Shown here: in pieces, positions 33,546 to 46,083 of the stretch
How the letters are laid out: every line of letters begins with the position of its first letter
Position numbering within the stretch: the stretch's first letter is position 1
Origin: Magnolia sinica
Taxonomy: Eukaryota > Streptophyta > Magnoliopsida > Magnoliales > Magnoliaceae
Length of the DNA stretch: 64,000 nt
NCBI RefSeq assembly: GCF_029962835.1
Contig: NC_080586.1
Coordinates: 63,744,001-63,808,000, forward strand
Reading direction: 5' to 3'
Made by a program: the position numbers and the translations under genes
Notes under the pieces: model-generated
Seen by the model: only the letters and a program-made list of their open reading frames with translations
The model's database searches: none
Told to the model about the DNA's origin: nothing

Positions 33546-34092
33546 GGACAGTACAAACTGGAAATTAAGCGAGCAAACATGGAAATTAGCGGGACAAACT
33601 GGAAATTGAGCGGGCCAAACTGAAAATTGAGCGGGACAAACTGGAAATTGAGCAGGCCAAACTGGAAAATGAGCGGAACAAACTAGAAATTGAGCAGGCC
33701 AAATTGAAATTTAAGTGGGCCAAATTGGAAATTGAGCAGGACAAACTAGAATTTGAGTGGGCCAAACTAGAAATTGAGCGGGAGAAACTAGAAATTGAGC
33801 AGGACAAACTGAAAATTGAGCAGGACAAACTGGAAAATGAGCGAGCCAAGCTAGAAAATGAGCGGGACAAACTGGAAATTGAGCGGGATAAACTAAAAAT
33901 TGAGCGGGCCAAACTGGAAATTGAGCAGGCAAACATGGAAATGAGCGGGACAAACTAGAATTTTAGAGGGCCAAAAAGTTGAGCGGGCAAACATGGAAAT
34001 GAGCGGGACAAACTGAAAATTGAGCGGGATAAACTAGAAATTGAGTGGGCCAAACTGGAAATTGAGCGGGACAAATTGGAAAATGAACGAGC
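33546..34092. repeat. 21-bp minisatellite, class 1 (about 25 units)
   Basis: Units GAGCGGGCCAAACTGG plus AAATT or variants on the plus strand. An 84-codon open heptad frame lies within (33704-33958: KLEIERDKLKIERAKLEIEQ). Two units begin GCAAACATGGAAATGAGC, a variant shared with the array at 49128. Confidence 0.95.
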
Positions 34093-35505
34093 CATCCACC
34101 TCCAGAGCCATGAACAGACCTGAACAAGGAGACAAGGGCTAGCTTTGCCAACTTCAACTGCTCTTGGGAGTAGTTAATAAACTCTAAAAGATTGAAAATC
34201 CATTGTCCTTACACAAATGTGCAAGTCCTGAAACATGGCAAATATCAAACTGGTCATAGCATTTTTTTTAGGTACGTTAGAACTGTGCTTTGACATAATG
34301 AATACCCTAGGAAATAAGCCACTTTCAAAATACCCACCAATATAGCTTCTCCAATTTTGCCAATTATAAAGGTAAGTCTTTAGAATTTTAAGAAACAAAA
34401 CTATGTGAGATTACTTCAGGATCATTTGAATTGGGGGCATCTAGATGCATTGGATATTTCAATTACCGGGCATTGCAATGCCTGGATGGTGTAACTGCTG
34501 GCAATTGAACATAAAACAATGAAAAGTTGAAAAGCTACAAACATAATATAAAACAATGGCTCTTTGATATAAACACATAAAACTTGTAGTAGAAGACATA
34601 GAACATTATGGGGATGTTCTATGCATAATGAAGCCAAAATATGAACTATTTAGACCATCTAAGGTGGATCCCACATTTATAGGGCCATGGTATATCCAAG
34701 ATTCTTCATCAGTCATAGGCGATGCGCCTAATATAAGTTTCCAACAACACAGGGTATATCTACCAGATTACTCAATTTTTATGAAAATGTTCCTCAAATG
34801 AACATCCTAGCTTATCCTCTTGGGGCTGCCTGCCTCCAGAACGCCAAGAATATCTCCTAATTGTTGAGAAACTAGTTTTGAATGGTCTCTCAGTTTAGTG
34901 CTGGATGTCTTGGAGGGACCAAACATCTAACCTTTTCTAATTCAAATCCTTTCAGATGGAAAATCGGAATAATATTAGGATACTCCATTATGAACCAACT
35001 CTATTGGTTCATCGATAAATCCGTGACCACTTCTTTGTTAATTGTGTAGTGAATTGGTTGTAGCATCACCCGTGGAGGATTATTTTATATACATTAATGA
35101 TCTCCCATGTCCTAATAAGACTCCTTAGCTCATTTGTCAGTGTTGTTTCCGCCCTTTTCTTAGGATTATACATCATATGTTGTAGGAAGAATTTCAATCC
35201 TTCTATAAATAAATTCTATCCTTGTTGGGAGTATTTGAAATTTTATTAAGGTGAGAAGTTGGGGTTCTCCATCTTCAAATTGGTTGTGTGAATAATAGTA
35301 CAATACCTTGTTTGCTTTTAGTGCTTGTATGTAACGGTTATGGGTTATCTACAAATGTGATGTGAAGAGTTGATCCATATTACATGTCTTCCTTTTTTAG
35401 CAACCAGCCAAGGAAAACATACCTAAATAAGACTTTAATTTCACTACTAAACTATGGAGGTGTCCTAAAAGAATACTTTATGGATCTTCTGAAGAATGCT
35501 TTGAA
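34093..35505. other. No gene seen
   Basis: AT-rich DNA without recognisable domains or repeats. A minus-strand 74-codon frame and a 71-codon frame have no known motif. Confidence 0.35.
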
Positions 35506-35510
35506 TGATG

Positions 35511-35912
35511 CTCAATTTCCAGTTTGTCTAGCTCAATTTCCCAATTTCCAGTTTGACCCGCTCAATTTCCAGTTTGTCCCGCTCAATTTCTAGTTAGGCC
35601 CGCTCAATTTCCAGTTAGGCCTGCTCAATTTCCAGTTTGTCCCACTAAATTTCTAGTTTGGCCCGCTTAATTTCTAGTTTGGCCCGCTCAATTTCCAGTT
35701 AGGTCCGTTCAATTTCCAATTTGGCCCGCTCAATTTCCAGTTAGGCCCGCTCAATTTCCAGTTTGGCATGCTCAATTTCTAATTTGTCCCACTCAATTTC
35801 CAGTTTGGCTTGCTAAAATTAGTTTGGCCAGCTCAATTTCCAGTTTAGCCTGCTCAATTTCCAGTTTGTCCCGCTTAATTTCTAGTTTGGCCCGCTCAAT
35901 TTCTACTTTTTG
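35511..35912. repeat. 21-bp minisatellite, class 1 (about 19 units)
   Basis: CTCAATTTCCAGTTTG plus variable GCCCG/TCCCG. Many units read CAGTTAGGCC, which introduces stops, so the heptad frame is more broken than in the other arrays. The 3' flank (CTACAAGTTCTCCAGATGCA, then AATAATTGAAAAATCATG) is shared with the flank of the 23288 array, so these two arrays are paralogous. Confidence 0.95.
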
Positions 35913-36801
35913 TAATTCCTCCATGCTACAAGTTCTCCAGATGCAAATAATTGAAAAATCATGAAAACATGTCCCTCATAATGTTGTTCTGTTTTCTTTG
36001 CCGCCCCACCCAACAATTACACGTCTGCCACAAAAGCCCTGCCAACCGTGAATTTGGGAGTGCACTCAAGCACACCCAAAATAACCTTTTGATTCTATGT
36101 ATGGTATATATGATAATCAATGTTCAGTATTTTGATTGTGTTGTGGTTTTTTAGGTCGTATTGTTCAAAGGTTGGATGCTCGGTTTCAAACCTCTACCAA
36201 ACAAAGTCGTCAAAGCAGTTAACCCACAAGTTAGCCCTTGAAAAAGGGATCTAGCGCTCACATCTGTTTTATATTGCATGTGCTTGGTTAGTGTATTTTT
36301 GTCAAATGCATGTTTATTGTTAATTAATCAATTTGGCTTTTATGCATGTTTATTGTTCATTAATCAGTTTGGTTTTTACTCATATCATAATTCATATTTC
36401 AGCTAGAGATCATAAACAAAAAACTTAAAGCTTATTATGATGCATGGGATAAGTTCGTACAGTCCTGGATAATTATCAAGATCAATAACCCACACTGCGT
36501 CTTTCGGTGGCGGTTGTAGGTTTGTAACATTTTCATGAATGGAAGTTCTGACAGGGGGAAAAAATAAATCTAAATTCTTCTATTTTTCCATCCTGCATTA
36601 AGACAACCATCATTCTCATGGCTGCATTTTTTTGAAACTTTGTCGCTTGTATGACATCGTAGGCCGAGCTTGCTATGAGGGTGGAGGGCAAACCTGGTAT
36701 GTCTGATGAAGAGGTATGTTTCTTCATCCGACATTTTCTTCTATCTTCTTTTAATCTTGCCTTGTATCCCCTAATTATCTGTACTTGGGCTCATGTAATT
36801 A
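35913..36801. other. Unassigned; three exon-like stretches
   Basis: TTTTTTAG then GTCGTATTGTTCAAAGG (from about 36157), TTTCAG then CTAGAGATC (about 36405-36519) and GTAGGCCGAGCTTGCTATG (about 36660-36714, donor-like GAG|GTATG) look like short exons between acceptors and donors. The short proteins they give are not recognised. They could belong to a transposon gene cut by the LTR insertion at 36802. Confidence 0.3.
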
Positions 36802-36806
36802 CCATT

Positions 36807-39800
36807 TGTAACGCCTTGAAAATCGGGGGTCGAGCAAGTACCCAACTGCCGAGTTCCAACACATCACTTATGTAACAAATATAATGATGATTTGATGTTG
36901 TCCATGTTAGTGCATAAAACATGAATGAGATTAATCTAAATCAGCGAATCATACTCCAGGGACAGTTAAATTTACGTAAGCGGAAGACTGTGATAAGGGG
37001 ATACCATATATATACCAATACTGGTCCCCAAAGTATGAATACATTGCCAGGTTAAATAATTACAAGTACTGTTTCAAAATACAAAATGTCCATAAGAAAT
37101 GATGGTCCACTACAAGTATAAGCCCTGAAGCCCCGTTGATTCAGAACGGTCTATGTAAACCCGCCTGAATACTGCATGTAAGAGAATACCTCCTCATCAT
37201 CCTCGAAGTTCGGCTTCGCCTCACAGGCTACGCTATCATCTGAACCTACAACAGGGTCTGGTTGGTGTTTAAAACACCATCCCGTAACGTGGAAGTGAGT
37301 GATCAACTCAGTGGAACAATAAAGTAAAGGTTAACATGTTATCAATTCAGTCAAGCAGTAATGATAAAACAGCACAATCAAACATCCCTAAATACTCTGA
37401 TTAATGCAAGAATGATATGAAATAATGATGCATGCCCTTGCCTACTCTCCCTCAGCGACTTTATCTCACGATCGCGACATGTAACCCTTCCTCAGTGCTT
37501 GACCTGCTACGCCAAACACACATGTAATGCGGTGCATGAACATGATTACCGAATTTCTTATTAGACCCTTTTCATACAACAGGATTGGGAAGCTAATGTA
37601 CCTCCCTTATATCAATTCCCAAACGATGATCTATTCTAGGGTCGCCAGTCCTAGAAAATCTCATACGATATTATGGTTCTAAGTCACTGCAAAGGGCTCA
37701 TCACCTTATCAGTGCAGGCCTAGTATGTACTCTTCTTGCTACGTAAAGGCTCGTCACCTCTATGCGGTCTTAGAGTACGCTCGAGGTTACTACAAAAGGC
37801 TTGTCACCTTATTAGTGTAAGCCGACAGCTCGAATACAGTGTCTCATACTATCGTATTCGGTTCACAAGGTGTGTTGCTCACTGGACACTACGGGGAGGC
37901 TTGTCAGCCCAGCGTAGGCCGACAGCTCCACCACAGTGTCCCATACCACCATGCCCAACTCATGAGTCTTAGCGGATCGAGGTACCAGGGTTAAAGGGGT
38001 TTTCACTGGTGAGTTTGGTACCTTAATTCAAGCAGTAGCATCCATATATGGTGAACATACATTGGGTCAATCGAGTTACTTGACGAACTCAACTAGTATG
38101 AGCGCATGTAAACTTAATCGACATGGAGTGCATAAGAATTCTGCGTGGCCTAACCACTGTCTTCAAGTGACGTACGACTCGGATTCATCGAACGCATCTG
38201 TCGTAGCTAAAATAGTTCAGTCACCGGTCGTAAATCATTACCGATTGCCTGGACTACTACGTAGCCCCAAACACACTACAGATCAATAACATTCAAATGT
38301 AATAGCCAAGACAACATGTAACAACACAACTAAATATAGATCACATATCAGCATTTCAATGAACACATAGAATACATGTTAACATACACGAGCATTTAAT
38401 TCACAAATCACATAGTACTAAAATAGACTACATGAAGGAAATTGTAACCCTAGATAAGGGGATTGAGAATCCTTTCTCAACACCCTCATTAAGCACATTA
38501 CATTAAGCATTTTCTCACTCAGGCATTTTATCAAACACTTAGACTACACATATTACATACATGTAATAAGTTAGTTAAAACGCACATCGTAGTAAATCCT
38601 TCCACATAGGAGTTGCCACACATACAACCATCATATATCCTCACACATAAATCATGGCAAGCACAAATCATGAATCCATATTCATTCAGTCATTTCAACA
38701 AACACTTAGAATGCATTAAAATCAACATAGTTTTCACCTATGTGTAATATATGGGAAACATAGTGTCTAAGCATATGAGATAGTAATCAAGTCAGTCATA
38801 AATCATTACTGACATTGAAAGTTTTGAAAACCATAACCTAAACATTTATAGTCCGCACCTTACACCGGTAAACGCGTATTGAACTCAGTTTGTATACCGA
38901 GTCTATGTCTACTGCACCACAATAACCTATATCAGGGAATACGTCAGCTATTTCATTTATTACAATAGTTGGAAACCCTAAAGCAGGTTAGGGTTAGGAT
39001 TCATTACCCAAGTATGGAATCGAAATCACCCGTATAGCGATACAGATAGGGTGGCCAAGTACGTGGAGCAACGGGATCAAATCCCAGGATGAATCTCCGA
39101 CTCTCTCTCTCTCTCTTTCTCTCTCTTTCCTTTCCTTTTTCTTTTCCTCTCCTTCTTAGGGTTTAAAATTCGTATGAAATATAAGAGAGAGGGTTTAAGG
39201 CCCTTATATAGGCCTAGGTCTGATGGAAATGGCCCTAGGGCCAAGGTATGCTTAAGTTATATCCAAAGGGCGTCTGTTTCAGCCCAACGGAGCACTTCTG
39301 GTGGCCCCTTTTCCACGTACGATCCGACTTAAGCTCCCTTACCATGGATCTAGGTCAGACTGAGTTTTCGCTCCGATCAGGTTTACAGATCGACCGTGGC
39401 GGACCAATTTCAGTTCAACAGTCACCGTCATTCGATCAGGACCACAAGTACATTGCCATGTATGAAAAATTTTCCCTGATCCAAGGGTGTATTTGGGGCA
39501 GATTCTGACGGTTTGAAACCTTATATTTGGCCCGCAAGCGACACGGCTCAGTTTACTTAAATTCGAATTTTATTTCTAAAGATATTCACGTTTCTCACAC
39601 CCTTTACTCCGGACTCAAGTTGTGCATTTATAGACACAATTAAGATTTGATTTCCAAGGGGGTTTTCAAGTCCAGTAATGCGGTCATAGTTGTTTAGTTT
39701 TGCGTTTATCAGATTTTGACGTGCGGTCCAGGTCCTATACAGAGTTTCAGTGTGCTCTCAAGAGCAATCGGGTTTAGGGATGAATTTTAAATTTCAGGAT

Positions 39801-39989
39801 AATGTAGCGTCAATGACTCTGCATGGTTTGGGTCCTGCAGATTATATTTAAAGGGATTAATGCTAACTTCATAAGTACTCTAGTTTAGCACTTGCTAATA
39901 TTAACCTAATTTCTAAAGGTTTCGGTCCTGGGTGATTTCTGTCTGAGGTGGTACTCGGGTCCTTGTACGGATTTTTCCGAGATGTTACA
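36807..39989 (-). repeat. 3' LTR (3.18 kb)
   Basis: It begins TGTAACGCCTTGAAAATCGG in plus orientation and ends GGATTTTTCCGAGATGTTAC, then A. It contains a CT microsatellite (39101-39124) next to CCTTCTTAGGGTTTAAAATTC and ATATAAGAGAGAGGG, which may be the LTR promoter zone (ATATAAG on the opposite strand to be tested). Confidence 0.93.
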
Positions 39990-40487
39990 ATACTCGGCCT
40001 CCTCAGGTCTATGAGTACCCACAAAGATAGGGGGACGCAAGTGCTGAAATCGCTCGAAAAGGCCGCTAGCACCCACATTCCCAGCAGGGGGCACGGGTGA
40101 TGCCAGGGGAGCTACGCCCATGCCCTGGGCAAAAATTCCTATTATGGTGGTAAAAAACTACTGCTGCTGTTGTTGCTGCTGCTGCTTTTGCTTCTGCTGT
40201 ACCTTTTGCTGCTATATCAACAACATCATCTACTCCAACCTATCAGTAGGGGGAGCTGACTGAGGTCTAGATGGCGTCAAAGAGGACGCATAGTTCTACT
40301 TTAGAATCGGTGGTACAACAGGTGTAGGCCCATTGGTGGGACCAGTGGCCGGCTGAGAATCCGGCATGGTGTCAGAGGGAAACGGGCCCGAACTGGGGTC
40401 CGTATGGCTATCGCTCAGGGGAGGTGCCTCGTCAAACGACTTGCCAATAGTGAGACGTGTCGTACTCCGTGCGGCCTTAGGTGGCAT
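39990..40487 (-). pseudogene. gag N-terminal fragment cut at the 3' LTR
   Basis: It starts MPPKAARSTTRLTIGKSFDE at 40487. In the same frame, after some stops, there are a Gln-rich run (QQKQQQQQQQ, near 40160-40190) and then FQHLRPPIFVGTHRPEEAEY, the start of a Ty3/Gypsy-type gag domain (usual form FxxxxPPxFxGxxDPxEAExW). The gag frame reaches the LTR boundary at 39989 just after EEAEY, so the rest of gag and all of pol are missing exactly up to the LTR. Confidence 0.7.
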
Positions 40488-40804
40488 TCCCTATATATAA
40501 CATAGGGTGCAACCCAAGTCAGATTCAGCATGCCGACTAACTCAACCACACAGTATTCACACATACTTTAAAGAAACTTCATGCATTTCATTTACCAAAA
40601 TTGTCACAATTACATGAAATACGACATTACATGAATCATGACAGGAAATGCATATGAGCTATTACAAGCAAGGCTGCAAACACTAAAACATACTAACAAA
40701 CATAAACACACTTTCTACCTACAATACTACTAGGCCCATAAACATTGAAACACAAACATCCCTAAACAACAACAAAACAAGCTACAGTGCAACGACATGG
40801 ATGA

Positions 40805-42077
40805 CTAGACATCCGAGTCTAGTGACGGAGGAGAGGCGCCCTTATCCTGCAGGTAGCACACGATAGCTTTCAAGGTGTGAGTCACCTTCTTAAACTTGTG
40901 CTTCATGAGGGCCTGGGTATTAATGATCTCCTGTCACAGGGCAGCCTGGCTCTCCTCAAGTCGAACTAAATGGGCTTCCTTAGCAGCCCGATCTTGGTCA
41001 TGCTCCGTTGCCGTAGGAGGGGAGCTCTCATCCGTGTCTTGAGCCTCCACTTCTTCTTCCTGTTCTTCCTCTATCTCTTCTCTGCTTTCCTCCTTGCTTC
41101 CATACTCCTCACTAGCCGTCTCGTCCTCACTCTCATCGAGTGGCCCAATTTTCATCTGATTGAGAGTAGTTTCAATGATGTAATGGGTCGGCACCAGCAT
41201 TTTTGCCCCGAGTCTATAGCCAAACTCACGTGCAATCTTGCATATGAGTTGGCCGAATGAGAGCGAATCAGACGCTCTAGTGGAGCATGCGGTAAGAACT
41301 ATCTGTCGCAGAACATACGTAGGCACACACAACTTCTCTCCTTGCCCCACTTGGTACAAGAAATCGACCATCAGACGGGTGCACTCGCTGTGGTTGCTCC
41401 ACCTGGGGTACACGTTGTACGTGAAGATGTGGTGGAGCAAGCGGAAGTCATCAGTCATATTGGTTGCTAGGAGGCTATTGTTTGGATTTCAGTGGGCCAG
41501 TTGTCCACAAAGGAATCACCTGCGGCGATCCCTTTCACATGCACTCGTCAAATTCTTCTCGTTTGCATGGGCCTCACCAAGTGGCATTCTCATGAGTCGG
41601 GCTATCAAGCCAGCATTAATTGTGGCCTCCCGATCTCTACCCACTGGGATCTTGAATTGCAAGGGCTTCAGTGTAGGCTCTCGAATGTGGGCGTAGAAAG
41701 CTCGGACTATACCCACATTTACACGGTACTCACCCTCGAATACAGGACCCCACCCGGCCTCGACCAGGCGGTCCATCACCAGATATTGCCCAAAGAGCTT
41801 CTCATCCACATGAGCTTCAAGAAAGGATCCTACGACCATGAAATCTCCCATGAGACAGATCCGCCAGTAGGATCCTTTCGAGGGGAGCCCTGAGATCAAG
41901 CTCCCGCTTGGTCCTTATCTCTCGATCGACGCTTGCACTTGCGGTGGCACCTCTCGACCTCCTTGAATGAGTAGGACGACTAGGCCCGACTTCATCCACA
42001 GGAGCCCTTTTCTTTCCCATGATAGAGAGAATGGTGGAAATTGAGAAAAGGGCTGTCACAAGCTCGAATAGAGCCAT
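40805..42077 (-). pseudogene. Plant transposon protein (PF20167-type) ahead of gag, decayed
   Basis: The homologue of 26158-27399. It starts MALFELVTALFSISTILSIM at 42077, followed by a basic segment; a frameshift near 41820-41900 moves into the frame with LEAHVDEKLFGQYLVMDRLV and YRVNVGIVRAFYAHIREP. TGA codons stand at 41516-41518 and just after in LCGQLAH (about 41486). The core resumes with FRLLHHIFTYNVYPRWSN, CTRLMVDFLYQVGQGEKLCV and FGQLICKIAREFGYRLG, then an acidic tract, a further TGA near 40934, and a tail ending at TAG 40805-40807. It lies between the primer site and the gag start, so it is an extra first gene of the element. Role unknown. Confidence 0.75.
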
Positions 42078-42882
42078 TGGAGTGGAATGATATGTGAGGA
42101 ATAGGATGGGTTGTTGAACTTGGAGGTATTTGAGACACAAATGAGAGATTTATGCACTCAAATCAAAGGAAAAGAGAGAGGTAGGAGAGGCTTTTGATGG
42201 AAAATAATGGAGGGGTGTGTGTATTGAAGGAAAATGGGGAAATAGGTGGATAAAGGGAAGATTTGAGAGAGAAATAAGAATTTTTGAAGAAAAAGGAGAG
42301 CTTGGAGGGGTAGGTTATGAAGGAGGTGAGCATTGGGAGGGGTTTAAACCATCCCAATGTGTGTCAATGGGCCACACAACACCCAAGAGGCGTCGGCCCG
42401 AACCGGCCCGCCAGGCGGCGAGGCCTCGCGGAATCGGCGAGGCCCTCACCGACCTCTGGACAAACCAGCGATGGCTCATTGGTGGGGCGAGGTGCTCCTA
42501 TCCGTGGACCCTAAAAATGTGTGGGTCCCATCTTGGGTCTCCCTGGAAGTGTCCCATTTGGTCCCCGACTCCCTCTTGAGTTGTTTCGAGTCACTTCGAG
42601 TACTTTCTGATGTACATTCGCATTTATCGATCATTGAAGGCTGGGATGGGATAAATCGTGGTCTAAACCCATCGATTGATGGTCTAGAAGTGATCCGGGA
42701 TCATTTCACGTGATCACGGGCATGTACGGGCCCGATCTCAGCGGTCGATTTCGGTAAATTTCACCGATTAGCGAAACTGGGAACCCTATGCCTGTTTCTA
42801 CATTTTCTCGCACCCTCCTATGTCAAAGTACATCAGTGTGTGTCATGTGACCATAACTCAGGTCCATTTTAATCCAAATCAT

Positions 42883-42894
42883 GCTTTGATACCA
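42883..42894 (-). promoter_or_regulatory. Primer-binding site, initiator tRNA-Met type
   Basis: On the minus strand TGGTATCAAAGC starts three bases inside the 5' LTR. The usual site is TGGTATCAGAGC, so there is one mismatch. It fixes the orientation of the element. Confidence 0.85.
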
Positions 42895-42897
42895 ACT

Positions 42898-45189
42898 TAT
42901 AACGCCCTGAAAATTGGGGGTCGAGCAGGTACCCAACTCCCGAGTTCCAACACATCACTTATGCAACAAATATAATGATGATTTGATGTTGTCCATGTTA
43001 GTTCATAAAACATGAATGAGATTAATCTAAATCAGCGAATCATACTCCTGGGACAGTTGAATTTGGCAAGTGGAAGACTGTGATAAGGGGATACCATATA
43101 TATACCATTATAGGTCCCCAAAGTATGAACACATTGCCAGGTTAAATAGTTATAAGTACTGTTTCAAAATACAAAATGTCCATAAGAAATGATGGTCCAC
43201 TACAAGTATAAGCCCTGAAGCCCCGTCGATTCAGAACGGTCTATGTAAACCCGCCTGAATACTACATGTAAGAGAATACCTCCTCATCATCCTCGAAGTC
43301 CGGCTCCGCCTCACAGGCACGCCATCATCTGAACCTACAACATGGTCTAGTTGGTATTTAAAACACCATCCCGTAACGTGGGAGTGAGTGATTAACTCAG
43401 TGGAACAATAAAGCAAAGGTTAACATGTTATCAATTCAGTCAAGCAGTAATGATGAAGCAGCACAATCAAACATCCCTAAATACTCTGATTAATGCAAGA
43501 ATAATATGAAATAATGATGCATGCCCTCGCCTACTTTCCCTCAGCGACTTCATCTCATGATCGCGGCATGCAACCCTTCCTCAGTGCTTGACCTGCTACG
43601 CCAAACGCACACGTAATGCGGTGCATGGACATGATTACCGAATTTCTTATTAGACTTTTTTCATATAGCAGGATTGGGAAGCTAAGGTACCTCCCTTATA
43701 TCAATTCTCAAACGATGATCCATTCTAGGGTTATCACTCCTAGAAAATTTCATACGATGTTACGGTTCTATGTCACTGCAAAGGGCTCGTCACCTTATTA
43801 GTGCAGGCCTAGTATGTACTCTTATTGCTACGTAAAGGCTCGTCGCCTCTACGCGGTCTTAGAGTACGCTCGAGGTCACTACAAAGGACTCGTTACCTTA
43901 TCAATGTAGGCTGACAACTTGAATACAGTGTCCCATACCACCGTATTCGGTTCACGAGGCTGTGTTACTCACTGAACACTATGAGGAGGCTCATCACCCC
44001 AGCGTAGGTCGACAACTTGACCACGGTGTCCCATACCACCATGCCCGGCTTATGAGTCTTAGCGGATCAAGATACTACGGTTAAAGGGGTTTTCACTGGT
44101 GAGTTTGGTACCTTAGATTCAAGTAGTAACGTCCATACATGGTGAACATACATTGGGTCAATCGGGTTACTTGACGAGCTCGACTAGTACAAGCGCACAT
44201 AAACTTAATTGACATGGAGTGCATAAGCATTCCACGTGGCCTAGCCACTGTCGTCAAGTGACGTATGACTCGGATTCGTCGAACGCATCTGTCATGGCTA
44301 AAACAGTTCAGTCACCGGTCTTAAATCATTACCGATTGCCTGGACTACTACGTAATCCCAAACACACTCTAGATCAATAGCATTCAAATGTAATAGCCAA
44401 GACAGCATGTAATAATATAATTAAATATAGATCCCATATTAACATTTCAATGAACACATAGAATACATGTTAACATACATGAGCATTTAATTCACAAATC
44501 ACATAGTAGTAAAATAGACTACATGAAGGAAACTGTAACCCTAGATAAGGGGATTGAGAATCCTATCTCAACACCCTCATTAATCACATTACATTAAGCA
44601 TTTTCTCACTCAAGCATTTTATCAAACACTTAGACTACACATATTACGTACATGTAATAAGTTAGTTAAAATGCACATCGTAGTAAATCCTTCCACATAG
44701 GAGTTGCCACACGTACAACCATCATATATCCTCACACATAAATCATGGCAATCACAAATCATGAATCCATATTCATTTAGTCATTTCAACAAACACTGAG
44801 AATGCATTAAAATCAACATAGTTTACACCTATGTATAATATACGGGAAACATCGTGTCTAAGTATATGAGATAGCAATCAAGTGAGTCATAAATCATTAC
44901 TGACATTGAAAGCCTTGAAAACCATAACCTAAACATTTATAGTCCGCACCTTATGCTGGTAAACGCGTATCGAACTTAGTTTGTATAACGAGTCTATGTC
45001 TACGGTACCACAACAACCTATATCAGGGAATAGGTCAGCTATTTCATCTATTACAATAGTTGAAAACCCTAAAACAAGTTAGGGTTAGGATTCCTTACCC
45101 AAGTACGGAATTAGAATTGCCCGTATAGCAATACAGATAGGGTGGTTAAGTACGTGGAGCAACGAGATCAAATCCCAGGATGAATCTCC

Positions 45190-45225
<36 letters not shown>

Positions 45226-46083
45226 TTTCCTTTTCCTTTTCCTCTCCTTCTTAGGGTTTAAAATTCGTATGGAATATAAGAGAGAGGGTTTAAGGCCCTT
45301 ATATAGGCCCAGGTCTGATGGACATGGCCCCAGGGCCAAGGTATACTTAGGTTATATTCAAAGGGCGTCTGTTTCAGCCCAACGGAGCACTTCTGGTAGC
45401 TCCTTTTTCACGTGTAGTTTAACTTAAGCTCCCTGACCATGGATCTAGGTTGGCTGAGTTTTCACTTCGATCAGGTTTATAGATCGAGCGTGGCGGACCA
45501 GTTTCAATTCAACGGTCACCGTCACTCGATCAGGGCCACAAGTATATTGCCATGTATGAGAAATTTCTCCTGATCTGATGGTATATTTGGGTCAGATTCT
45601 GACGGTCTAAATCCATATATTTGGCCCACAAGCGACACGGCTCAGTTTACTTAAATTTAAAATTTATTTCTAAAGATATTCATGTTTCTCACACACTTTG
45701 CTCCGGGCTCAAGTTGTGCATTTTTAAACACAATTAAGACTTAATTTTCGAGGGGGTTGTCAAGTCCAGTAATGCGGTCATAGCTGTATAGTTTTACGAT
45801 TATCAGACTTTCGACGTGCGGTCCAGGTCTGATACGGAGTTTCAGTGTGCTCCCGAGAGCAACCGAGTTTAGGAATGGATTCTAGATTTCAGGGTAATAT
45901 AGCATCAATGACCTGCACGGTTTGGATCCTGCAGATCATATTTAAAGGGATTAGTGCTAATTTCATAAGTACTCTAGTTTAGCACTTGCTAATATTAACC
46001 TAATTTCTAAAGGTTTCGGTCCTGGGTGATTTCTGTCTGAGGTGGTACTCGGGTCCTTGTACGGATTTTTCTAAGATGTTACA
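42898..46083 (-). repeat. 5' LTR (3.19 kb)
   Basis: It matches 36807-39989 along its whole length. In about 180 bases compared at the left end I see roughly a dozen differences, so the insertion is not recent. The first bases read TATAAC where the other LTR has TGTAAC, a change in the terminal dinucleotide. Its CT microsatellite (45193-45222) is longer than in the other LTR. Confidence 0.93.

Larger units (their letters stand above)
36807..46083 (-). mobile_element. Complete LTR retrotransposon, non-autonomous, with CCATT target duplication
   Basis: Two direct LTRs (36807-39989 and 42898-46083) begin TGTAAC/TATAAC and end GTTACA. CCATT at 36802-36806 is repeated at 46084-46088, the 5-bp duplication of integration. 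The primer-binding site next to the right LTR shows that the element is read on the minus strand, so 42898-46083 is the 5' LTR. The internal part is only 2.9 kb, shorter than one LTR, and holds a plant transposon protein-like gene and a gag start but no protease, reverse transcriptase, RNase H or integrase. It would need a related active element for movement. Confidence 0.93.

Noticed and set aside
36660-36714. Exon of a named CACTA or Mutator transposase
   Set aside because: Short exon-like stretches are visible, but I could not match the peptides to a family with honesty; kept only as unassigned.
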